Shown here: in pieces, positions 1 through 4,958 of the stretch
How positions within the stretch are numbered: position 1 is the first letter of the stretch
Layout: each line of letters begins with the position of its first letter
Origin: Chloroflexota bacterium
GTDB taxonomy: Bacteria > Chloroflexota > Anaerolineae > Anaerolineales > Anaerolineaceae
Direction: 5' to 3'
NCBI GenBank assembly: GCA_023406965.1
Contig: JAEXTI010000330.1
Span: 1 to 6,583 of the forward strand
Length of the DNA: 6,583 nt
Notes under the pieces: generated by a model
Databases searched by the model: none
Told to the model about the DNA's origin: nothing
Seen by the model: the letters and a program-made list of their open reading frames with translations, nothing else
Program-made: the position numbers and the translations under genes

Positions 1-591
1 GGACGGGTCAAGCGCGTGCAATTGAGCGAATTCGCCGGGGTGCGTCCTTCGGGGCTCATCGCCATCAACCTGGATGAAGGCGACGAGTTGGGCTGGGCGC
101 GGGTCACCAGCGGCGAGGATGAAATCCTGCTGGTTACATCGGGCGGAATGGCGTTGCGTTTCAAGGAAAACGAAGTGCGCGTCATGGGCCGCGGCGCGGG
201 CGGCGTGAATGGCATTGGCTTACGCAAAGGTGACCGGGTCACCTCGATGGAGGTGGTCGAGCCGGGCGGCAGCCTGCTGGTGGTCACCGAGCACGGTTTT
301 GGCAAGCAGACCCCTCTGGAAGATTATCCCACCCGCGGGCGCGGCGCCGGCGGCGTGATCACCATCGATCAAAAACATTTTGACAAGATCGGGCATATTG
401 CCGCGGCTCGGGTGGTACAACCTAAGGATGAGATCACCTTCATGAGTACCGGCGGGCAGGCCCTGCGCCTCAAGGTCAGCCAGATTTCGGTCAGCGGGCG
501 AGCCACGCGTGGCGTGCACTTGATGAACATGTCCGGCAACGACAGCCTGGCCTCGCTGGCGCGCATCCCCGGCGAGACAGTAGGATCATAA
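1..591 (+). CDS. gyrA: DNA gyrase subunit A, C-terminal part (5' end outside window)
   Basis: This is the last 196 codons of a gyrase A subunit, the protein that with GyrB introduces negative supercoils into DNA using ATP. The visible part is the DNA-wrapping C-terminal beta-pinwheel. Four successive blade repeats can be read, each with a basic 'G-x-x-x-R/K' strand followed by a Gly-rich turn: GRVKRVQLSEF at the edge, GMALRFKENEVRVMGRGAGG, GFGKQTPLEDYPTRGRGAGG and GQALRLKVSQISVSGRATRG. The reading frame is open from base 1 and ends at TAA 589-591; the GTG at 16 is internal, not a start. The catalytic breakage-reunion domain and the GyrA box lie upstream and cannot be checked. The protein ends soon after the last blade without an acidic tail. 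ParC is the main alternative, but these regular, GRGAGG-containing blades fit GyrA better. Confidence 0.93.
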   Translation, partial: GRVKRVQLSEFAGVRPSGLIAINLDEGDELGWARVTSGEDEILLVTSGGMALRFKENEVRVMGRGAGGVNGIGLRKGDRVTSMEVVEPGGSLLVVTEHGFGKQTPLEDYPTRGRGAGGVITIDQKHFDKIGHIAAARVVQPKDEITFMSTGGQALRLKVSQISVSGRATRGVHLMNMSGNDSLASLARIPGETVGS

Positions 592-599
592 AAAAAAAA

Positions 600-652
600 A
601 TTGAAATGCACAACAGCCCGGACGGTTCGTCCGGGCTGTTGTGCATTTCAAT
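600..652 (+). terminator. Hairpin after gyrA, perfect 24-bp stem
   Basis: Bases 600-623 are perfectly complementary to 629-652, with a 5-nt loop (GGTTC). The stem starts 8 nt after the gyrA stop codon. On the plus strand the following bases (TCTTCTTC) are only pyrimidine-rich. On the minus strand the hairpin is followed by an uninterrupted 11-T tract, the complement of A590-600, part of which overlaps the gyrA stop. It therefore looks like a bidirectional terminator with its stronger side blocking antisense transcription into gyrA. Confidence 0.8.
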
Positions 653-669
653 CTTCTTCATCGAATTAC

Positions 670-697
670 TTGAAATTTAGACCAAAACAGTTACAAT
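670..697 (+). promoter_or_regulatory. Sigma70-type promoter for the hydrolase/kinase pair
   Basis: TTGAAA (670-675) and TACAAT (692-697) are separated by 16 nt in an AT-rich stretch between the gyrA terminator and the next gene. Each box is one mismatch or two from consensus. The predicted transcript would start near 704 and carry a leader of about 55 nt containing the ribosome site AGGAG (749-753). No operator-like repeat was seen in the leader. Confidence 0.6.
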
Positions 698-759
698 AAA
701 ACAAAATTTCTACCCCGGAGAGGTATCTACCCACCAGATCCGCGAAACAGGAGAAGTTT

Positions 760-1290
760 ATGTCCAACGACAGCGCTTTGATGATTATCGATGTACAAAA
801 AGGCATGTTCCTCGAAGAGTGGCCCGTCTATCGCGGGCCGGAACTGCTGAACACACTCAAAGACCTGCTGGCGCGTGCCCGCGCCGCCGGCGTGCCGGTC
901 ATCTTCATCCAGCACGATGCCACCGATCCTGCCGACTCGCTGTTCCCCGGCACACCCGGCCACCCCATCCACCCCGACATCGCCCCCCTGCCCGGCGAGC
1001 CGGTGATTCGCAAACTGCATCCCGATGCCTTCCAGGACACCACCTTGCAAGCTGAACTGGAGGCTCGCGGCATCCGCAAGCTGATCATTGCCGGAATCCA
1101 GACCGAGTTCTGCGTCGATACCACCACCCGCCGCGCTTACAGCCTGGGCTATGAAGTCACCCTGGTGCAGGATGCGCACAGCACCTGGGACACCGAAAAC
1201 ATCACCGCCGCGCAAATCATCGCGCACCACAACCTGACCCTGGGCGGCTGGTTTGCCAAACTTGCCCTCGCCGGCGAGGTAGCCTTCTAG
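760..1290 (+). CDS. Isochorismatase-family cysteine hydrolase
   Basis: A 176-residue cytosolic hydrolase of the isochorismatase/nicotinamidase superfamily, the usual length for a single-domain member. The catalytic triad is readable: Asp11 in MIIDVQ, Lys85 in VIRKLHPDAF and Cys118 in TEFCVDTT. The GIQTEFCV segment also contains the turn that normally holds the non-proline cis peptide before the nucleophilic Cys. The family hydrolyses amides such as nicotinamide, ureidoglycolate-type or N-carbamoyl compounds, or the isochorismate vinyl ether; the substrate cannot be read from sequence. The ATG at 760 is chosen because AGGAG (749-753) sits 6 nt upstream and the product begins just ahead of the first beta strand. 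It is the first gene of a likely two-gene transcript with the phosphotransferase 8 nt downstream. It is not confidently PncA, because the histidine-rich metal site of nicotinamidases is not obvious. Confidence 0.9.
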   Translation: MSNDSALMIIDVQKGMFLEEWPVYRGPELLNTLKDLLARARAAGVPVIFIQHDATDPADSLFPGTPGHPIHPDIAPLPGEPVIRKLHPDAFQDTTLQAELEARGIRKLIIAGIQTEFCVDTTTRRAYSLGYEVTLVQDAHSTWDTENITAAQIIAHHNLTLGGWFAKLALAGEVAF

Positions 1291-1298
1291 GGAACCGC

Positions 1299-2234
1299 AT
1301 GCCCGCCGATCTTTCCCTAGTCGCATCGCTGCTTTCGCCGCAGGGACGGCTGCGCCGTTCCTGGAACCTGGCAGGGGGCATGTCGGCCGAGATGACCGCG
1401 CTGGAGATCGAGACGCCCGATGGTAACCGGACGCGCTGCGTGCTGCGCTGTCCCGGCGAGGCTCAACTGAACGAGAATCCCGCTACTATTCAAAACGAGT
1501 ACCGCGTCTTGCAACTGGGGCAGGCCTGGGGGTTGCCCATGCCCGTGCCCCTGTTGTTTCTGCCCCCCGGCGCAGAGTATTTCACCGCTTGCATGGTGAT
1601 GGAATATATAGAGGGCGGGCTGGATTTTTCTCCTACTCACGTGGAAGATTTTCTGGCCCAGATGGCGGGGGCGCTAGCCCAAATTCATGCTGCCACACGC
1701 GACCAGGCAGACCTCGCCTTTTTGCCACGGCAGGAAAACGCGTGTCCAGAGACTCTGCCCGAAATCGCACAGCCTGCAGACCTGCCCAGCGCCCGCATTG
1801 CCACTGCGCTGCGGGCCTTCCCACTGCCCACCCCAGCCAACCCCAACGCCTTGTTACACTGCGATTATTGGCCTGGCAACCTGCTCTGGCAGAACGGGCA
1901 ACTGAAAGCCGTCATCGATTGGGAGGATGCCTCCCTGGGCGACCCGCTCGTCGATTTGGGTATTGCCCGCCTGGAGGTGGTGTGGATGTTCGGCCCACAG
2001 GCCCTGCCGCTCTTCACCCAGGCCTACGCGGCGCACAACCGGCTGGATTTCAGCGCTCTTCCCTATTGGGACCTGTGCGCCGCGCTGCGCCTTTCGCGGC
2101 TGGTGGGCAGCAGCCTGGGTGAATGGGCGAATTCCTTTGCGACTCAAGGTCGCCGCGACCTCACCCCGTTAGTTCTGGCAGAGCGTTTTGCCTGGTTTGT
2201 GGAGCAAGCCAAGAAAAAACTAATTGGCTTATAA
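1299..2234 (+). CDS. Phosphotransferase, APH / choline-kinase-like family
   Basis: A 311-residue soluble kinase-fold protein of the aminoglycoside phosphotransferase family (APH, Pfam PF01636 type), which moves phosphate from ATP to small hydroxylated molecules. The N-lobe has a Gly-rich loop (LAGGMSAEM, about residues 24-32), a VLR strand where Arg50 stands in the usual Lys position, and an Asn-Glu-Tyr helix start near Glu67. The C-lobe has the Brenner motif HCDYWPGN (187-194) with catalytic Asp189 and Asn194, then VIDWEDASLGDP with metal-binding Asp207. All key residues are present, so it should be active. The hinge-like MEYIEGG is at 101-107. ATG 1299 follows the upstream stop by 8 nt, and AGGGAA (1289-1294) overlaps that stop, which suggests translational coupling. 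Its substrate is unknown; many chromosomal members have nothing to do with antibiotics. Confidence 0.9.
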   Translation: MPADLSLVASLLSPQGRLRRSWNLAGGMSAEMTALEIETPDGNRTRCVLRCPGEAQLNENPATIQNEYRVLQLGQAWGLPMPVPLLFLPPGAEYFTACMVMEYIEGGLDFSPTHVEDFLAQMAGALAQIHAATRDQADLAFLPRQENACPETLPEIAQPADLPSARIATALRAFPLPTPANPNALLHCDYWPGNLLWQNGQLKAVIDWEDASLGDPLVDLGIARLEVVWMFGPQALPLFTQAYAAHNRLDFSALPYWDLCAALRLSRLVGSSLGEWANSFATQGRRDLTPLVLAERFAWFVEQAKKKLIGL

Positions 2235-2273
2235 TTGAATCAGTTCGATCTCAGTAACTGCTCAGAGGTCAAA

Positions 2274-2308
2274 GAAAGGCCCATGCGCAACTTGAACTTG
2301 GGCCTTTC
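2274..2308. terminator. Possible terminator hairpin after the phosphotransferase gene
   Basis: GAAAGGCCCA (2274-2283) pairs perfectly with TGGGCCTTTC (2299-2308) around a 15-nt loop, 40 nt past the phosphotransferase stop. No T run follows on the plus strand, and only a short T-rich stretch (CTTTGACC) follows on the minus strand. It may end the operon, act as an mRNA-stabilising 3' stem, or sit in the leader of the next gene. No convincing promoter was found in the rest of the gap. Confidence 0.45.
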
Positions 2309-2357
2309 CCGCCTAAGGATGAGTGGTTACTTATTTCATCGATCAAGGGGCGATTAA

Positions 2358-2828
2358 ATGAGCGACGAAACTTCAGCGGTTGTTTCACCTTCTTCTGACC
2401 CAATTCATATTAAACTATGGGCTCCCGGTTTGATCAGCATATTGACCTTTCTGTTCGGTTTTCCAGGAAGCATGCTCCTGGCTTCTATAAACTGGCTGAG
2501 GATGGAGCGTAAGCAAAAAGCGATCACGCACTTCATCTTATGCGGGCTGGGGATGATCACAGTGGTATTAATGGGCATCTCTCAGCCCGCCGGATCGTTC
2601 CGTTTATACAGCTTCCTCCTCAACATCGGCATGTTGATGTACTTGTATAACGAAACTCGCACAGACATCAGCAAGTTGAAAGCGGCCGGCTATATCGTAG
2701 AAAATGCCTCTTGGGTTGGGGGTCTGTTCATCTGCATGGGAATGATGCTAGCACGTTACCTGATGGTTGTTCTGGTAGTGCTTATATTCGCGATTCTTGA
2801 CATCCCAATCAACGATACAGGATGGTAG
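2358..2828 (+). CDS. Small integral membrane protein, unknown function, AT-rich
   Basis: I do not recognise this 156-residue protein. It has a short polar N-terminus rich in Ser/Asp (1-18), then about four hydrophobic segments near 21-46, 56-74, 82-98 and 118-147; the last is long enough to be two short helices. A basic patch (RMERKQK, 48-54) follows the first helix, and a charged loop with NETRTDISKLK lies at 98-108. No catalytic motif or cysteine pair is seen, and there is no cleavable signal peptide pattern. AAGGGG (2345-2350) lies 7 nt before ATG 2358, supporting the start. Its GC content is about 47% over 2401-2820, against about 65% in sampled neighbouring genes, so it may have been acquired separately. 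It ends only 16 nt from the convergent HEPN-like gene. It could be a stand-alone orphan or linked to that gene; neither is shown. Confidence 0.75.
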   Translation: MSDETSAVVSPSSDPIHIKLWAPGLISILTFLFGFPGSMLLASINWLRMERKQKAITHFILCGLGMITVVLMGISQPAGSFRLYSFLLNIGMLMYLYNETRTDISKLKAAGYIVENASWVGGLFICMGMMLARYLMVVLVVLIFAILDIPINDTGW

Positions 2829-2844
2829 CCCGCCCACCAGATAA

Positions 2845-3402
2845 CTATTTTTGCGTCTCTATCTCCCATTGATCAAAACGCCGCTCAGCGCCAAAGATCA
2901 AGCGATGGTACACACCCAGAATCTCGGCTAAACCCAGGTAAAGCGCTTCCACCTGGGCCACGTCCACGCAGGAATGCACCCGCCGCCAGCCCGGATCGTT
3001 GACGTGGTGGCGATCTAGGTGCGCCAGGCTGCGGTCGCGCTGCTCTTTGAGTGCTGCGATCAGCGGGGCATGTTCCTCCAACAGGCGGACCTGTTTTTCA
3101 ATCAACGCCTCAACACCTTCGGCATCCCCAAAGCGCACCGCCGAGGGCTTGCCTTTCACCAAATTGGCCAGGTAGCGGATGTTGATTGATTCATCGCGCC
3201 GGGCGTTTTCTGTAGCCAGCACCATCCGCGCCAGGGTCAAGAGCGATTGATCATTGCATGCTCTCTGAAAGGTCTCAGCCAACACCGGCGCGCCGGGCAT
3301 TTGGGCTGCTGCCTGTGCTGCGTAAAAGCAGCGCAGGCCCCAATCCAACTCGTCACACAGCGCCGTCAAGGCTTGCTCAACCCGGCGATTTGGTTTTCCC
3401 AT
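2845..3402 (-). CDS. AbiU2/HEPN-like all-helical protein
   Basis: A 185-residue, predicted all-helical soluble protein. It opens with a long amphipathic region, a segment NDQSLLTLARMVLATENARRDESINIRYL (in part 50-78), and a central charged helix (96-121). This leads to QRDRSLAHLDR (121-131), where Arg122/Arg124 and His128 form an 'RDxxLAHxD' signature. This arrangement resembles AbiU2-type HEPN proteins, whose R-(4-6 residues)-H motif is typical of HEPN ribonucleases or their inactive relatives. No nucleotidyltransferase antitoxin partner is next to it. The ATG at 3402 is preferred over the in-frame ATG at 3486: the 28 extra residues would run through the divergent promoter region and overlap the neighbouring gene. 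TACAAT lies exactly 6 nt before ATG 3402, so a leaderless mRNA is likely. The family assignment rests on motif and fold impression only; a structural helical protein is the alternative. Confidence 0.6.
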   Translation of the reverse strand: MGKPNRRVEQALTALCDELDWGLRCFYAAQAAAQMPGAPVLAETFQRACNDQSLLTLARMVLATENARRDESINIRYLANLVKGKPSAVRFGDAEGVEALIEKQVRLLEEHAPLIAALKEQRDRSLAHLDRHHVNDPGWRRVHSCVDVAQVEALYLGLAEILGVYHRLIFGAERRFDQWEIETQK

Positions 3403-3408
3403 AGCATC

Positions 3409-3414
3409 ATTGTA
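3409..3414 (-). promoter_or_regulatory. -10 box placed for a leaderless transcript of the HEPN-like gene
   Basis: Read on the minus strand, TACAAT is followed by six bases and then ATG (3402-3400). Transcription normally starts about seven bases after the -10 box, so the mRNA would begin at the A of the start codon. No Shine-Dalgarno sequence is present. A weak -35 (TTCATT, 3/6) lies 17 nt further upstream. Confidence 0.45.
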
Positions 3415-3428
3415 TCCGAATCCTTTTG

Positions 3429-3434
3429 TATAAT
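3429..3434 (+). promoter_or_regulatory. Consensus -10 box for the S2P-like gene
   Basis: A perfect TATAAT sits 39 nt before the GTG at 3474. The expected start point is near 3441, giving a leader of about 33 nt with the strong ribosome site GGGAGGT (3461-3467). No good -35 is seen at 16-18 nt. This -10 lies 14 nt to the right of the minus-strand -10 for the HEPN-like gene, so the two divergent promoters overlap and may interfere with each other. Confidence 0.55.
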
Positions 3435-3473
3435 GAATGAAATCACTTTTGCACGCTCCAGGGAGGTAATCCT

Positions 3474-4196
3474 GTGTCCTTCCCAACCGAATGGCAGACT
3501 GTCAGGCATTTCTTCGGCACGCCGCTCAAGGTGCGCTTTCCGCTGTCCTTGCCCGCCAACCAGTGGATCTGGTGGGGCATTCTCACCTGGGACAACAGCA
3601 AACGCCACCCCCAACGGCCTTTTCTCTTGCGCCTGTGGACCGGCTTTTGGGGCATGGTTGTCCTGCTCAGCTCGGAATGGTGCCACAACCTGGCCCATGC
3701 CGCTGCCGCGCATGCCATTGGCAAACCAATGGACGAGATTCACGTCTACCTGGGTATGCCCCGCATCATTTACCACACCCTCAACGATACCAACGTCACC
3801 CCACGCCAGCACATCCTCCGCGCGGCAGCGGGGCCGCTGTTCAACCTGGTCGCCCTGGCCCTGGCCTGGGCCGGGCGGCGCTTCACCCGCCCAGATACCC
3901 CTTCGCGTGATATCGCCAACGTAACCGCAATCACGAATGCCGCCATCGCCGGAGCCGGGATGCTGCCCATTCCGGGGATCGACGGCGGCGCCATGCTCAA
4001 ATGGGGTCTGGTGGCAAAAGGCCGCTCCATTGAGCAGGCCGACCGCGTGGTGCAGAAAACCAACCTGGGGCTTTGCGGAGGGCTGGCGGGCGCGTGCGTA
4101 GTGGCGGCACGAAGGCGCAAGCCCTTAATCGCCGTCATCGCCGGGCTCTTTGCCGCACTCACCCTGGCGGTGGGCATGGGCTGGATCAAAGAATAG
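3474..4196 (+). CDS. Site-2-protease-like (M50 type) membrane protein with altered active site
   Basis: A 240-residue multi-pass membrane protein resembling the site-2 protease/peptidase M50 group, intramembrane zinc proteases that cut transmembrane segments. Motif one reads SSEWCHNLAHAAAA: His71 and His75 are in place, but the catalytic Glu of HExxH is Asn72 (codon AAC at 3687-3689). Motif two is LPIPGIDGG with Asp170, the usual third zinc ligand. GPLFN (120-124) matches the family's conserved turn. Hydrophobic stretches lie near 54-68, 118-135, 150-168, 195-212 and 217-234. GTG 3474 is chosen because GGAGGT (3462-3467) lies 6 nt before it. The protein probably binds zinc but lacks the standard catalytic base, so it may be a pseudoprotease; Glu68, three residues before His71, might conceivably substitute. 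It is divergent from the HEPN-like gene and upstream of the PAQR gene. Confidence 0.72.
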   Translation: MSFPTEWQTVRHFFGTPLKVRFPLSLPANQWIWWGILTWDNSKRHPQRPFLLRLWTGFWGMVVLLSSEWCHNLAHAAAAHAIGKPMDEIHVYLGMPRIIYHTLNDTNVTPRQHILRAAAGPLFNLVALALAWAGRRFTRPDTPSRDIANVTAITNAAIAGAGMLPIPGIDGGAMLKWGLVAKGRSIEQADRVVQKTNLGLCGGLAGACVVAARRRKPLIAVIAGLFAALTLAVGMGWIKE

Positions 4197-4243
4197 GACT
4201 GGCCTTGTGACTCTCGGCACATCACAACCGCCGCGCCTGCCCA

Positions 4244-4249
4244 TATACT
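4244..4249 (+). promoter_or_regulatory. -10 box placed for a leaderless transcript of the PAQR gene
   Basis: TATACT is followed by six bases (GTGGGC) and then ATG at 4256. The predicted start of transcription is the A of that codon. No useful Shine-Dalgarno is present (GGG is one base from the ATG). No clear -35 was found at the expected distance. The geometry is identical to that at 3409-3402 on the other strand. Confidence 0.45.
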
Positions 4250-4255
4250 GTGGGC

Positions 4256-4894
4256 ATGACCGATAAACTCCGCGACCCCGTCAGTGCCCTCACCCATCTG
4301 TTCTCCGCCGCCGTTGCGCTCATCGGCGTCATCGTATTGCTAGCCCTCAGCGATAAAACCACCGCCTGGGTTCTCTCGCTCAGCGTGTACGGCGCCAGCC
4401 TGGTGCTGCTCTTTCTAGCCAGCGGAACCTATCATTCGGTGCGTTCCACGCCCCGTACCATCGAGATATTTCGCAAACTCGACCACTCCGCCATCTACTT
4501 GCTCATTGCCGGAAGCTACACCCCCTTCTGCGTCAACGCCTTCTCCGGCTTCTGGCGCTGGGGCTTGCTGGCCATCGTCTGGTCCCTGGCTTTCACCGGA
4601 ATCATCATCAAGGTCTTTACCATGCACGCCCCGCGCTGGGTTACCGCCGGGGTCTACGTGGCAATGGGCTGGTTGAGCGTGTTGGCCGCCCGCGAAATGC
4701 TGGCAGCCCTTTCCCCCAGCACCCTGTTCTGGTTATTCGCCGGCGGGGTCATTTACACGCTGGGGGCAGTGGTGTATGCCACCAAGAAGTTGGAATTGAT
4801 CCCCGGCGTGTTGGGCTTTCACGAGGTGTGGCATATTTTTGTCATACTGGGAGCCGCAGCCCATTTTGTGGCGATCGCTACTTTGATCGCGTAG
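4256..4894 (+). CDS. Hemolysin III family / PAQR-type membrane protein
   Basis: A 212-residue seven-helix membrane protein of the hemolysin III (YqfA/PAQR) family, related to eukaryotic adiponectin receptors. Helices are near 9-31, 37-56, 78-96, 101-120, 127-147, 157-175 and 188-210. Family motifs are intact: SALTHL near the N-terminus, ASGTYHS with His60, KLDHSAIYLLIAGSYTPF with Asp76, and GFHEVWH with His189 and His193. His60, His189 and His193 are the expected zinc ligands of the putative lipid-amide hydrolase site. Despite the name, haemolytic activity is not implied; bacterial members are thought to affect membrane lipids. The start is ambiguous: a GTG at 4250 is in frame, but it falls immediately after the -10 box TATACT (4244-4249). 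The ATG at 4256 is preferred, as a leaderless start. The gene lies 59 nt after the S2P-like gene and probably has its own promoter. Confidence 0.9.
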   Translation: MTDKLRDPVSALTHLFSAAVALIGVIVLLALSDKTTAWVLSLSVYGASLVLLFLASGTYHSVRSTPRTIEIFRKLDHSAIYLLIAGSYTPFCVNAFSGFWRWGLLAIVWSLAFTGIIIKVFTMHAPRWVTAGVYVAMGWLSVLAAREMLAALSPSTLFWLFAGGVIYTLGAVVYATKKLELIPGVLGFHEVWHIFVILGAAAHFVAIATLIA

Positions 4895-4923
4895 AGAGGG
4901 CTTTTTGTCATTCGCTTTGGTGC

Positions 4924-4958
4924 GGCGGGGCGCGATTCCGCAAACTGCCCCGCCTTTT
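4924..4958 (+). terminator. Rho-independent terminator after the PAQR gene
   Basis: GGCGGGGC (4924-4931) pairs with GCCCCGCC (4947-4954) and is followed by TTTT (4955-4958). The 15-nt loop contains a smaller GCG/CGC stem. It lies 30 nt past the PAQR stop and directly abuts the stop codon of the convergent phosphodiesterase gene. The stem could also slow minus-strand polymerase, but there is no T run on that side. Confidence 0.75.

Noticed and set aside
727..1326. Long minus-strand open frame opposite the hydrolase gene
   Set aside because: The plus-strand frame contains a full catalytic triad; the antisense product is Gly/Ala-rich without motifs, as expected for an antisense shadow in GC-rich DNA.
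3403..3486. 28-residue N-terminal extension of the HEPN-like protein
   Set aside because: It crosses both divergent promoters and overlaps the S2P-like gene start, has no ribosome site, and its residues do not continue the helical pattern.
3247..3924. 225-codon plus-strand open frame across the divergent region and S2P-like gene
   Set aside because: It is out of frame with the S2P-like protein, has a low-complexity Pro/Ser/Ala-rich product and covers two real genes.
2845..4196. HEPN-like protein plus S2P-like protein as a defence system
   Set aside because: They are divergent with separate promoters, and nothing in the sequence links them functionally; kept only as a neighbourhood to check.
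4250..4255. GTG at 4250 as start of the PAQR gene
   Set aside because: It directly follows the -10 box TATACT, so it would probably not be in the transcript; ATG 4256 fits the predicted start point.
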